Shown here one piece after another: positions 1 through 10,038 of a stretch of 64,000 nucleotides of DNA (positions within the stretch are counted from its first letter, which is position 1; each line of letters starts with the position of its first letter). Origin of the DNA: Acidimicrobiia bacterium (lineage in GTDB: Bacteria; Actinomycetota; Acidimicrobiia; IMCC26256; JAENVU01); assembly GCA_025361725.1 (NCBI GenBank), contig JANYJV010000010.1:1-64000 (forward strand), written 5' to 3'. The notes beneath the pieces are model-generated. The model saw only the letters and a program-made list of their open reading frames with translations, was not told where the DNA came from and ran no database searches. Position numbers and translations under genes: made by a program.

Positions 1-2
1 TC

Positions 3-2453
3 GACCTCCTGGCCGAGCACGTCGCGCGCTGTGGTGGCGAGCTCGTGCGAATATGCCCACAGCTCGCGATGCGGGTGGAGACCGCTCCGGACCCGACAGT
101 GTCCGACGACGCCACCGAACGATTCCTCATGTTCGAGGCGGCGACCGATCTCTTCCGTCGCCTCGCGACGCTGCGGCCGCTCGTGCTGATGTTCGACGAC
201 CTCCAGTGGGCAGAGCCGACCGCGTTGTTGATGTTGCGTCACCTCACGCACGCGCTGGCCGACGCTCCGGTTCTCGTCGTTGCCAGCAGCCGCGAATCGG
301 ATGAACACGAGCCGGAGCAACTGCGAGCGGCGCTTGCCGATCTCGAACGCGGCGAACATCGTGGTCTGCAGCTCGCTGGTTTCGACGACGCCGAGCTCGC
401 CGCCCTGGTCGGGGTCGCCGCGCCGGTGACCGGCGACGCCGATGCGCGCAGCCTTGCCGCCGCGTTGTCCGTGGAGACCGCAGGGAACCCGCTCTACGCA
501 TCGCAGCTCATCCGGCACTGGGTGGAGTCGGGCCGCTTGGACGAGACGGGCGTCACCGCATCTGACCTGCTGGCCGCGGATGAGACCGATGTACCGCCGA
601 GCCTGCGCGATGTCGTTTGGAGCCGGGTCAACGCGCTCGGTGGTGATGCGTCGAGCATCCTGACTGCGGCGTCGGTCCTGGGTATCGAGTTCTCCGAAGA
701 CGTGCTCGTCGACATGATCGGGCTTCCGGAGTCGGTGGTGGTCGAAACGCTCGATCTGGCAACGCGCGCCGGTCTCCTGGTCGACAGCGGGTCGGTGCGG
801 CGATCGGCGCGGTTCGTGCACGCGCTCGTCGCCAATGCGTTGTACGCCGACCTGGGCCGATCGCTGCGCGTGCGCTTGCACGGACAAGCTGCCCGCTCGC
901 TCGAACAGCGCACCGAGGACATCGGACCCGATGTCGTGGTCCAGCTCGCACGGCACTGTGCACGCGCCGGCTGGCCCGGCGCAGCCCAGCGGTGGTCCAC
1001 GCTCGCCGGCGATCAGGCGTTCGAACAGCTCGCACCGACCGAGGCCTCGCACCACTACCGCGTCGCACTCGACATGGCGTTCGCAATGCATCGGCCCGAC
1101 GCCGAACGCGCCGATCTGCTCGTGCGCCTCGGCGAGGCACAACTCCGTGCCGGGAACCCACAGGCACGAGACACGATCGCGCAGGGTGCCGACCTCGCCC
1201 GCCGCAGCGGCGCGCACGACCCACTCATTCGGGCTGCGCTCGCGTCGAACATCGGCTTCATGCAGATCGATCCGCGCGCACCGGAATATCTCGCCACCGT
1301 GGAGGCGGCGATCGCGGTCGTCGACGCCGCCGATACCGCGACCTACTCCCGGCTCCTTGCGCTCTTGGCCCAGACTCTCGTCTGGACGCCGGATGCCGAG
1401 CGCCGGGTCATTGCCGCGCGCGAGGCACTCGAGCTGGCCGAAACGCATCCTGATCCGACGTTGCTCGCGCGCATCGCGCCGGGCGTGCTCTGGGGACTGT
1501 GGGAGCCGGGGAGCGCCGACGTCCGGTCGCGCGTCGCGGCCAGAGCGGTCTCGGTTGCCGAAGCATCCGGCGACCCGCGGCTCGAATTCGGCGCTCATCT
1601 CTCCGCCTTCGACATCGCGATCGAGTCAGCCGATCATGTGACGGCCGCTCGCAGCCTCGCGAAGCTGCGTGCGGCGGCGCGCACCATCGAAGAGCCACGA
1701 TTGCGCTGGACCATCGGCGTGGCCGAGACGTTCACGGCCACGATGGCGGGTCGACTCGCCGAAGCCGAGGCGACCGCGACGACGACGCTCGAGCTCGGGA
1801 TGCAGATCGGGGCGCCCGACGCCTTCACGCTCTTCGCCGGCGAGTTCTTCGTGATCGGCACGTTCGCCGGTCGCCATGACGAGCTCTTTCCGCTCGTGGA
1901 GCAGGCGACGAAGGACGACCCGGCGGGCCTCGCGTTCCGGCTCGCGTACGGCATCATCTGCACCGCCGTCGCGCGCGACGAAATCGCAGGCGAGATCCTC
2001 GACGACGGGATGGCGAGCGGCTTCGCGGAGCTGCCCGTCGACAACTTCTGGACCACCTGCACCATCGGCTACGCCATCCTCGCGATCGAGCTCGATCGCG
2101 CCGACGCCGCGGCCCAGCTCCTGCCGCTGCTCGAGCCGCACGCGAATGACGTCGCGTTCAACGGCGTGACGAGTCAGGGACCGATCGCCGCCTACGTCGG
2201 AAAGCTCGAGTCGCTCCTCGGGCGTCACGACGATGCGGACGAGCACCTGCGCGTCGCACTCGACATCGCCGAGGCGTTCGGATGGCAGTACCACCGCGCG
2301 ACCACGCTCTTCGCCCTCGCGCAGGCCAGGCGTCGCCGGCTCGGCGCGCTCGACGCCGAAGGACGGGCCTGGCTCGGCACGGCATCCGAGCTGTGCCGGA
2401 CCCTGGGATTCCGGACCTGGATCCCCCGAATCGACGATCTGGCCGACGCGTAG
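3..2453 (+). CDS. AAA-type ATPase / TPR-repeat transcriptional-regulator-like protein, 5' truncated by window edge
   Basis: Walker B-like LVLMFDDLQWAEPTALLMLRHL, long helical repeat C-terminus; frame is open to base 3 upstream of the listed start. Confidence 0.75.
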   Translation, partial: DLLAEHVARCGGELVRICPQLAMRVETAPDPTVSDDATERFLMFEAATDLFRRLATLRPLVLMFDDLQWAEPTALLMLRHLTHALADAPVLVVASSRESDEHEPEQLRAALADLERGEHRGLQLAGFDDAELAALVGVAAPVTGDADARSLAAALSVETAGNPLYASQLIRHWVESGRLDETGVTASDLLAADETDVPPSLRDVVWSRVNALGGDASSILTAASVLGIEFSEDVLVDMIGLPESVVVETLDLATRAGLLVDSGSVRRSARFVHALVANALYADLGRSLRVRLHGQAARSLEQRTEDIGPDVVVQLARHCARAGWPGAAQRWSTLAGDQAFEQLAPTEASHHYRVALDMAFAMHRPDAERADLLVRLGEAQLRAGNPQARDTIAQGADLARRSGAHDPLIRAALASNIGFMQIDPRAPEYLATVEAAIAVVDAADTATYSRLLALLAQTLVWTPDAERRVIAAREALELAETHPDPTLLARIAPGVLWGLWEPGSADVRSRVAARAVSVAEASGDPRLEFGAHLSAFDIAIESADHVTAARSLAKLRAAARTIEEPRLRWTIGVAETFTATMAGRLAEAEATATTTLELGMQIGAPDAFTLFAGEFFVIGTFAGRHDELFPLVEQATKDDPAGLAFRLAYGIICTAVARDEIAGEILDDGMASGFAELPVDNFWTTCTIGYAILAIELDRADAAAQLLPLLEPHANDVAFNGVTSQGPIAAYVGKLESLLGRHDDADEHLRVALDIAEAFGWQYHRATTLFALAQARRRRLGALDAEGRAWLGTASELCRTLGFRTWIPRIDDLADA

Positions 2454-2511
2454 CCGGACACTGCGGCTCTGCGTTGATGCCGGCGAGTCCGACGCCAGTC
2501 AGGATTTGGGT

Positions 2512-3348
2512 TCAGGATGGGGGTATCGAGGTCGCGGACACGATCTGGTCGAGGATGGACTGATCCGGCAACGTCGGCGCGTCGAGCGTCGGCAGCTCGC
2601 GGATGCGGCCGAACGCCTGCTCGATGAACGGACCCTCGATCACGGGACTGTGACAGCTCGCGATCGTCGTGATGTCGAGGTTCTGCACGCGGTCGACATA
2701 CTTGCCGTACTTGTCGATGTCGAGCATCGTCAGCCACGGGCTCACGGCGCCGAGTGCGAACATCCACAAGCCGTGGAACCAGAAGTCCTGGTCGAGGTCC
2801 GCGATCGTCATACTCGGATCAGGGAGTGGTGTCGCGAACGTGTCGACGGCCCAGTACACGCCGGTCGTCGGGTCGTACAGACCGCGGGTGGTCGGCGAAT
2901 CGAACACCGGTGGACGCAACGCGTGCAGGGTCCGGTCGCCCACCTCGAACGTCTCGCCGTCCATGACCCATCGGCAGCGATGCAGCGGGAAGTCGAAACA
3001 GTTCGTATGACGTTCCACCATCGCCCAGTTGCACACCACCGTGGCGTTGGGGCAGGCGGTCAACGCCTCGTCGAGGTTGCCCGTGTGATCGACGTCGTCG
3101 TGCGAAAGGAAGATCCAGCGAACGTCCTCGGGCTCCACGAGGGAGAAGACGTCATCCAGCCACTGCTTCCGGTTCGCCGGCGTGCCCGTGTCGACGATGA
3201 CCGGCTCCTGACCCAAGATCACCATCGAGTTGATGTACACGAAGAGCGGCTGACCCAGGGCGGGCTGCACCTGGTGGATCACGTACGTGTCGTCCGCGAT
3301 CTTCGTCGGTGCGACGTTGGTGGTCGGTGCAATCGGGGTGAACGTCAT
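2512..3348 (-). CDS. MBL-fold metallo-hydrolase
   Basis: LSHDDVDHTGNL motif, 278 aa ORF. Confidence 0.8.
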   Translation of the reverse strand: MTFTPIAPTTNVAPTKIADDTYVIHQVQPALGQPLFVYINSMVILGQEPVIVDTGTPANRKQWLDDVFSLVEPEDVRWIFLSHDDVDHTGNLDEALTACPNATVVCNWAMVERHTNCFDFPLHRCRWVMDGETFEVGDRTLHALRPPVFDSPTTRGLYDPTTGVYWAVDTFATPLPDPSMTIADLDQDFWFHGLWMFALGAVSPWLTMLDIDKYGKYVDRVQNLDITTIASCHSPVIEGPFIEQAFGRIRELPTLDAPTLPDQSILDQIVSATSIPPS

Positions 3349-3418
3349 GCTTCCTCCGTGCTCGTAGTCCGTGCCGACGACGCCGGATCTGCGCGTCCTG
3401 GACCGCGCCTACCCGCGG

Positions 3419-3682
3419 TTAGTTCCGAAGCTGCGGCGTGAGGCCGTCGACCTCCATCTCGGAGTACTCGTTATCGGCGTACGGTCCGACCGCGCCCTCA
3501 ACCACCTCGCGTACCGCCGCCACTGATTCGCCTTCCCAGATGCACATGCCGAGTCGGTGATCACGAGTTGCCGCATGCACTGGCAGCGCGACACTGGCGG
3601 GGAGTCCGGCCTCGAGTGCTTTGGCCTCAGCTTCCTGGAACCCTTCGGGGTCATGGATTCGATGAATAACCGTCACGAACAT
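3419..3682 (-). CDS. small hypothetical protein (possible dimeric alpha/beta-barrel)
   Basis: 87 aa ORF in a co-oriented cluster of small ORFs. Confidence 0.5.
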   Translation of the reverse strand: MFVTVIHRIHDPEGFQEAEAKALEAGLPASVALPVHAATRDHRLGMCIWEGESVAAVREVVEGAVGPYADNEYSEMEVDGLTPQLRN

Positions 3683-3721
3683 GGAAATCCTCCATCTTTC
3701 ATCTGGTTTGTTCGGCCTGCT

Positions 3722-3852
3722 TCAGCCCATGGACATGAACTCGAGTTGGATGTTGTCCGGGTCTCGGAACACGAGCACCGCGTCGCCGCCCTGATCGTTG
3801 ACCGGCGAGTGCTCGACTCCCAGTTCGGTGAGAGGGTGGACCCGGCGGGCGG
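3722..3852 (-). pseudogene. C-terminal fragment of a VOC/glyoxalase-family protein
   Basis: Reverse-strand translation TARRVHPLTELGVEHSPVNDQGGDAVLVFRDPDNIQLEFMSMG* resembles a VOC C-terminus; no start, follows directly after the stop of the upstream ORF. Confidence 0.55.
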
Positions 3853-4116
3853 TCAGGCCGAACCGATGACCTCGCCGAACTGGAGGGTCCCCAGCGTCAC
3901 GCCAGGAGCCTCGGCGCCTTCGGGAGGCGCTGCCGCGCGGGCCTGTTCCTCGGTCTCGAATACCTCGACCGAAACCCCGTGTGAGTCATCAACGGCCACG
4001 AAGTAGGCGCCGAGGAATCCCGGGGCTCCCTTCATCATGGGTATGACTTCCTGGTCGAGACCTCGCTTCGCCTCGGCCAGGTCGGAGATGCTGGCGTGGA
4101 TCACGATGGCGTGCAT
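3853..4116 (-). CDS. small hypothetical protein (dimeric alpha/beta-barrel / monooxygenase-like)
   Basis: 87 aa, MHAIVIHASISDLAEAKRGLDQEVIPMMKGAPGFLGAYFVAVDD. Confidence 0.55.
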   Translation of the reverse strand: MHAIVIHASISDLAEAKRGLDQEVIPMMKGAPGFLGAYFVAVDDSHGVSVEVFETEEQARAAAPPEGAEAPGVTLGTLQFGEVIGSA

Positions 4117-4180
4117 TCCTGAACTCCCTATTCGACGGTTGGTTTCATGACGTAACCCCGCTGAGATCCGAAGAGCCCCG

Positions 4181-4441
4181 CTACGACTCGACGAGCATCA
4201 CCATGGTCTCCGGGCGCACACCGTCGAACTTCATGGCATCGGCCGCGCCTTCGGTCGCCAGCGCGGTTCGTAGCGTGTCCAGATCCGGCACGGTGACAAT
4301 CAGTCCCACCCGATTCGTGTTGTCCGGATCGACGAAGGTGCGCGCGCTCATCCCGAGAGGCCCGAAGAACTCCTCGCGCTTGGGTGAGCCAAGCCAATGG
4401 TCGACATCGTCGACCTCATGGAACACCATCACTGTGGTCAT
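4181..4441 (-). CDS. small hypothetical protein (dimeric alpha/beta-barrel-like)
   Basis: MTTVMVFHEVDDVDHWLGSPKREEFFGPLG...; internal ATG chosen over the longer ORF. Confidence 0.5.
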   Translation of the reverse strand: MTTVMVFHEVDDVDHWLGSPKREEFFGPLGMSARTFVDPDNTNRVGLIVTVPDLDTLRTALATEGAADAMKFDGVRPETMVMLVES

Positions 4442-4987
4442 CGCGATCTCCTCGCCGGCCGGCCGACTGTCCATCGGCGCTGATACATGTACTCATCCGA
4501 GGACGACCATGGCAGCCGCAGCGCATCACTCGCGCATCACCTGTCATCTCGGGACCGATCGCGGGCCGACAATGCTCGCTCTCCGCGCGGATGCGACCGC
4601 TCCGAGCTCGTACGTCAGCCGGCGCGATGTACTCGAACAACGCGCTCTCTCGAGCAAACCGAACGGAGAACGGTGCTCGAACGGCGTTGTCCACGAGCAC
4701 AGGACGCGCGGACGGCGAGGTCGCGTACACCCGAACGCGCGTCCCGTATCAACGAGCTCGGGGTGGCCGCCTCACCAGCGATATGAGATGGGGGGAGGCG
4801 GAGTTCTGCGGCGCGTGTTCGGGGGGACTTGCAGCCGTGACAACTGATGCGCAGGTGATGCGCGCCGCGAAACACGATGTGCATCCGAGCGATTGTCCCG
4901 TTTGGCGTTGCCGACTGAGGAGGCACGTCGCATTGGCATACGTTCGCGCCTTCGGGGCCAGGACGGTCCTGCGATGTTGGGAGAAAC

Positions 4988-5467
4988 ATGTTGAGATCGA
5001 TGAAGTCACGCGTCGGTGTGTTCGCACTCGTCGCCATGATCGTGGGCGCGCCAGTCGTTCTCGCCGGACCTGCGGTCGCCGACAGCGTTTATCACTCGGG
5101 CCACTACAACCTCAGAGCCGTCAACGCAGCTCCGCTTCGCAGCGGCTTCGTCGAAAACATTCACGCGAACGGGCCAACCGTGTACGCACACGAGCAGTAC
5201 GTCCTGAACGGGGCCGCGTCGAATACGACGTATCACGTAATCCTCATGGTCTTCCCCGGCGACACGACGTGTTCGGGCACACCGGCGGCCGCGATTCCGA
5301 CAGCGACAATTGATACGAACGCCGCCGGCAATGGAGTCGCATACCACGTGTTCACCCCCGCCGACGTGAACGGTCTGCACGGCGCGACCGTAGGCGGGTT
5401 CTGGACCGTCTCCGCAGGTAGCACGCCCGACTACCAGACCGGGTGCGCGACCATCGTCTTGGACTGA
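4988..5467 (+). CDS. secreted hypothetical protein
   Basis: N-terminal signal peptide MKSRVGVFALVAMIVGAPVVLAGPAVADS. Confidence 0.6.
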   Translation: MLRSMKSRVGVFALVAMIVGAPVVLAGPAVADSVYHSGHYNLRAVNAAPLRSGFVENIHANGPTVYAHEQYVLNGAASNTTYHVILMVFPGDTTCSGTPAAAIPTATIDTNAAGNGVAYHVFTPADVNGLHGATVGGFWTVSAGSTPDYQTGCATIVLD

Positions 5468-5547
5468 ATCGGATCTTCGGGGGTCGGCTTCGGTCGGCCC
5501 CCGAACCGCGACCACGGCAACACTTCTTGAGCATCGGGGGACGACTT

Positions 5548-6165
5548 ATGGCACTGAAGGTCATCGGCGCAGGACTGGGGAGAACGGGGACGCACTCGTT
5601 GCAGCTCGCATTGCAGGAGCTGTTGGGCGCCCCCTGCTATCACATGCTCGAAGTGATCGCCGATCCCGAAGTCAAGGTCCCACAGTGGATGGACGCAATG
5701 GACGGCAACGCAGACTGGGACGAAATCATGAAGGGCTACGTCGCGTCCGTCGACTGGCCGGCCGCCGCGTTCTGGCGTGAACTGGCCGACGTGTATCCCA
5801 ACGCGCCCGTGCTGTTGTCGACGCGTGCGAGCACCGAGCAATGGTTCAAGAGCTTCAGCAGCACGATCTTGGAAGTAATGCTGCGCGACGCGCCCAACGG
5901 CGACTCGCCGATGCCACTGCGCATGATGGACGAGCGGTTCACGCCCGACTGGAGGAACCCCGACGCGTGCAGGGCCGCGTACGACAAGCACAATGCCGAG
6001 GTGCGGGCGACGATCCCCGCCGGCCGGCTGATCGAATGGCAGCCGGGCGACGGCTGGGGGCCGATCTGCGCCAAGCTCGGCGTGTCGGTACCGAGCGACC
6101 CGTTCCCGCACGCGAACACCACCGACGACTTTCGCGCCATGCTCGGGCTGGAGCCGACGGGTTAG
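5548..6165 (+). CDS. sulfotransferase family protein
   Basis: MALKVIGAGLGRTGTHSLQLALQELLG P-loop-like PAPS-binding N-terminus. Confidence 0.75.
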   Translation: MALKVIGAGLGRTGTHSLQLALQELLGAPCYHMLEVIADPEVKVPQWMDAMDGNADWDEIMKGYVASVDWPAAAFWRELADVYPNAPVLLSTRASTEQWFKSFSSTILEVMLRDAPNGDSPMPLRMMDERFTPDWRNPDACRAAYDKHNAEVRATIPAGRLIEWQPGDGWGPICAKLGVSVPSDPFPHANTTDDFRAMLGLEPTG

Positions 6166-6273
6166 CCGGACCGCCTCCAAGGCAGAGCGTCGGCGGGGTC
6201 GGTGAGTAGGTCAAGGCGCGTATCTGGGTCGGAGCGATTCGCTCATCTCGGACCGGCCCTGTTCTGAAGGTGC

Positions 6274-6363
6274 CGGGTCGCAAGGTCGACGACCCCGACC
6301 ATGCCGAAGTCGATCAGCGCGATCGAGCTGTCGGCGTGCACGAACAAGTTCCCTGGGTGTGGG
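6274..6363 (-). pseudogene. 90-bp fragment of an ABC1/UbiB kinase gene
   Basis: Reverse complement matches 12995-13084 at 87/90 positions; encodes HPGNLFVHADSSIALIDFGMVGVVDLAT. Confidence 0.8.
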
Positions 6364-6397
6364 AACTTCGGCCAGTTACGTCGCAACACCGACCGGT

Positions 6398-6907
6398 TCA
6401 CTGCCAGGCCCGCAACTCGGGCAGGACCGCGTCGGTGATCTTCGAAACCAACTCGGGTGAGATCTCCACCTTGTACGCATCCGCGATATGGGATCGGACG
6501 TCGCGAGTCGTCATCCCCCGCGACACCAACGAGATCACAATGTCGTTGAAGCCATCCAAGCGGCGGACGTGTTTGGGGACCAGCTTCGGTTCGAACTCGC
6601 CCAGCCGGTCGCGTGGGACATTCACGGGGATCGCGCCGGCATCGGTCAACACCTGCTTCGGTGATGTCCCGTTCCGGTTGTTGCCGCTGCCGTGGCCGCC
6701 CGGGTCGCCATGTTCGTATCCGAGGTAGTCGGTCATCTCGGTCTCGAGCGCCCGATTCATGATCCGCGAAGTGAGTTCAGTGAGGACCCCATCCGGGCCG
6801 AGGAGCTCGAGGCCCTCACGATCGACCTGGGCCATCAACCGGTCCAAGATCGCGTCGTCGATCACCACATCGTCTGGCATCGGGAAATCACTCTCTGTCG
6901 TCTTCAT
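6398..6907 (-). pseudogene. IS256 (mutator)-family transposase, N-terminal part only
   Basis: LTSRIMNRALETEMTDYLGYEHGDPGGHGSGNNRNGTSPKQVLTDAG...VPRDRLGEFEPKLV...GMTTRDVRSHI; ends at LRAWQ before the catalytic core is complete. Confidence 0.85.
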
Positions 6908-6974
6908 AGAAGTGTCCTCTCTTAGTTGGTCGGGACACCTCACACAAAGAATCCAACACCCCCCATCGAAAACT

Positions 6975-7745
6975 CCTTCGATCTCCCAACGTTGCGCTAT
7001 GACGACCGGCGTTGCCCGAGGCGCGGAGCTCGGCGAGCCACGACCCGTCCGCGAGGGTCTCGAGATACCGCGGTTTCATGTTCGACTTCGCGCGCCACAA
7101 CAGGTCCGCACCAGTCGCGACCGCCCGCCTCCACAACGGAAACCCGCAGAACCCACGATCAGCCAGGACCAACATCCCCGCCTCGAGCCGATCGATCAAC
7201 TCACGAGCCAACGTGTTCTCACCCGTCGTATAGGCACCCACGACCGCGTCGAACATCGCATGCGTCCCGCACTCAGCGACCGCGACGAACCTGGCTTGGG
7301 GAAACGCAGCCTGCTCACGCTTGCTCACACCCGGCCGCCCGAACCACTCCGCGTTCTCCGGCGTGTCTGTGACATCGAGACTCGTCCCATCGATCGCCAC
7401 CAGGCGCCGGCCCGCCAACCATCCGCCCGGCGCGCTCGCAACCGCCAACGGCACCGCGACCGCTTCGAACAACGCGGCGATCGGCTCAGCACCAAGTCGC
7501 GCGGGGCCTGGAAGATTCGCAGACTTCGACGGCAACACCACCGGCTCTGCGCCCGACACCCACGAGAGCCCGTCGGTCAGCAACCCGAGGACGACTTCGT
7601 AGGAACCTTCCGAATGCAACGCCATCCCGATCGCGAAATACGCCAGTGTCTGCGCCGGCAACGACCGATGCCCCTGCTCCCTCCGGCCCGCCTCAGCAAT
7701 CACCGCATCGACAAGCTCCGGCGGAAACCTCCGCATCAACACCCC
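6975..7745 (-). pseudogene. IS4-family transposase, truncated at both ends
   Basis: RRFPPELVDAVIAEAGRREQGHRSLPAQTLAYFAIGMAL...RLVAIDGTSLDVTDTPENAEWFGRPG...FPQARFVAVAECGTHAMFDAVVG; lacks N- and C-terminal parts; junction positions approximate. Confidence 0.8.
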
Positions 7746-7746
7746 C

Positions 7747-7983
7747 GAACATCGCCTCTTCAGTTTCATCTCGATCAACTGGCGCGGCAAGCCCCTCACC
7801 GACATCCGTACCATCGTCGAGCTCATCGCCGCGACGACCACCACGACCGGCCTCACCATCCAATGCGCCTACGACCCAGAGTGGTATCCCAAAGGCGTCA
7901 AGATCACCGACGCGCAACTCGCCGCCGTTCCCCTCACACCCCACGACTGGCACGGCGAATGGAACTACACGCTCACGTCCTGA
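7747..7983 (+). pseudogene. ISAzo13-family transposase C-terminal remnant
   Basis: Frame-1 translation EHRLFSFISINWRGKPLTDIRTIVELIAATTTTTGLTIQCAYDPEWYPKGVKITDAQLAAVPLTPHDWHGEWNYTLTS*; no start codon, absent from the ORF track. Confidence 0.75.
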
Positions 7984-8028
7984 ACCGCGCAATCAAACGC
8001 GCGTCGGGCCCGAAGCATCGCAATACCA

Positions 8029-8500
8029 TCAATCGTCGGTAAGGCCCCGGGCGTCGGCTCGTTGTAGCAGCGGCGAGCGGTTCGGGCCGGTGACGATGTC
8101 AAAGATCGTGCACTTGTTGGCGCCCGCCAGGTCGACGGGGAGATCGTCGGAGGGCGACATTCCGAGGCGGGTGGCGTTGATCGCGACATCACATCCCGCG
8201 GCGACCGCCGGCCCGATCTGTAGAGATCGAGGTCGGGATAGCGCCGAGCGATTCGCACCGCGAGATCATCGGCAACCCTCGCGGTGCGATTGGAAAGGGT
8301 CAGGCTGGCCACCCCACCCGCGGCCAAGGCGAACGCGATCGCAGAACCTGCACCCCCGCAGCCGCACACCCGCACCGATCGCTTGGGATGTCCAGCGGAA
8401 TGAGTACGCCCTCGACGCCACGAGCGGCCAGCTCGCCGTTGAAAAGTGCCGGTACCTTGGCGCGACCGATCGGGTGCCCGACAACGAACAAACACTTGGG
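8029..8500 (-). pseudogene. shikimate 5-dehydrogenase-like pseudogene (frameshifted, central region missing)
   Basis: Reverse-strand pieces in different frames: FVVGHPIGRAKVPALFNGELAARGVEGVLIPLDIP, RVCGCGGAGSAIAFALAAGGVASLTLSNRT, QIGPAVAAGCDVAINATRLGMSPSDDLPVDLAGANKCTIFDIVTGPNRSPLLQRADARGLTDD*. Confidence 0.75.
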
Positions 8501-8809
8501 TACCACCGCCGACCAGCACTCGACCCGACTCCACGACCACGATGCCTTCTTCGTCACGACCAGTATCGCTGGGCTCCGGGATCCGAACTCTCCTCAAGGA
8601 CGCAGCGCGACAAGCCGATTCCCGAGGCCAGGTCTTTTCGGCCGGCGAGGAGGAATCGTGACCGAGGCAACCCGCGGCCCGCAGGCCCAATGACACCACC
8701 GGGCACTGCTCGTCGTGCCGAGGTTTCCGCCGGCCAGTTGCAAACCCGCCAACCGACCAGGCGGTTGCCTGATGTCGTTGTCTCCGAACGCCTCGTGGAG
8801 CGTGCGGTG

Positions 8810-9742
8810 ATGGCGCGGTGGCTGGGAATCTTCTTCGCGTCGGGAGCCACACTGGCGCTGGTCGGGCTCTTCTTGTCTGACGCGCCGCATCGGCACATCA
8901 CCGCGACGGCGCTCCTCGCCGCCTCGGGCTATCCGGTCGCGGCGCTCCTGCTCGTGGATGGTCGACGCCTTCCGATGCCGCTGGTCCAGCTCCTCACCGC
9001 GGCCGGCACCCTCATCGTGACATTGGCAATCGTGATCGGAGAGCAGAGCCGACTCGCGGACGTCTCGCCGGTGTTCTACATGTGGGTGCCGATCTTCGCG
9101 TTCACGTACTTCTCGTTCCGCGCCGCGGTGCTCCAAGTCGCGTGGATCGCCGCGTCCTACGGTGCTGTACTCGGCGGTGAAGCCAGCAGATCGAGCGTCG
9201 GCCAGTGGATCGTCGTCGTCGGAGTCGTCGCGGTCACTTCCGCGGCAGTCCACGGCCTCGTCTCCCAGATCCGCCGACTTGCACGCACCGATCCGCTCAC
9301 CGGTCTTGCCAACCGGCGCGTCTTCGACGAGCGGCTTCACGCGGAGCTCACGCGCGCGCAACGGACTCGGGCTCCACTGTGTATCGCCATCATCGATCTC
9401 GACAACTTCAAGCGGATCAACGACGAACTCGGTCACCAAGCCGGCGACGAGGTGTTGATCCGGCTTGCACCCGCGTGGCTCCCCGAGCTGCGGACCAACG
9501 ATTGCCTTGCCCGCTACGGCGGCGACGAGTTCGCAGTCGTCTTGCCGAACAGCACCACCGATGACGCGAACCGCATCATCGAACGGCTCCGCGCGGCCAC
9601 GCCCGACCTTTCCTTCTCCGTCGGCATCGCGGCGTGCGAACCCACGGATGATGAGGACAACCTCGTGACTCGGGCCGACAGTCGCCTCTATCACGTGAAG
9701 CGCCACCGACGGGCCAGCCCCGGATCTCCAGATCACTCCTGA
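8810..9742 (+). CDS. membrane-anchored diguanylate cyclase (GGDEF)
   Basis: N-terminal TM segments then DPLTGLANRRVF...ARYGGDEFAVVLP. Confidence 0.9.
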   Translation: MARWLGIFFASGATLALVGLFLSDAPHRHITATALLAASGYPVAALLLVDGRRLPMPLVQLLTAAGTLIVTLAIVIGEQSRLADVSPVFYMWVPIFAFTYFSFRAAVLQVAWIAASYGAVLGGEASRSSVGQWIVVVGVVAVTSAAVHGLVSQIRRLARTDPLTGLANRRVFDERLHAELTRAQRTRAPLCIAIIDLDNFKRINDELGHQAGDEVLIRLAPAWLPELRTNDCLARYGGDEFAVVLPNSTTDDANRIIERLRAATPDLSFSVGIAACEPTDDEDNLVTRADSRLYHVKRHRRASPGSPDHS

Positions 9743-9851
9743 CCCTCTGCGTGCGGCGGTGGTCACTCATGCCCGCACCGCCGACGCGCCCATGAGGGTG
9801 ATCGACCCCAGGGTGGCGCCGCGGCCTGGTGCTATCAGACGGTACGGCCCC

Positions 9852-10019
9852 TCATGTTCGTGGGTCCGCGGCGGCTCTCGCGACAGCCTGCATCCAGGTA
9901 CAGGTCGTCCAATCGGGGGCCCGGCAGAGGAGGGCGTGTTCGAGTTGACGCCGGGCGCTCTCGATCTCGAGCTGTCGGGCGGTGAGCTCGTCGATCTTGG
10001 TCCGCACGAGTTGTTGCCA
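9852..10019 (-). pseudogene. C-terminal fragment of a MerR-family regulator
   Basis: Reverse-strand translation WQQLVRTKIDELTARQLEIESARRQLEHALLCRAPDWTTCTWMQAVARAAADPRT*. Confidence 0.5.
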
Positions 10020-10038
10020 AGCGTCCCCTTCGGTCTCC

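Noticed and set aside
4384-5313. 309-aa plus-strand ORF across 4.4-5.3 kb
   Set aside because: Arg-rich shadow translation with no family signal; overlaps the secreted protein at 4988 in another frame.
7646-8809. Upstream part of the 698-aa ORF ending in GGDEF
   Set aside because: This part is out of frame with the ISAzo13 remnant and antisense to the aroE pseudogene; the cyclase most likely starts near 8810.
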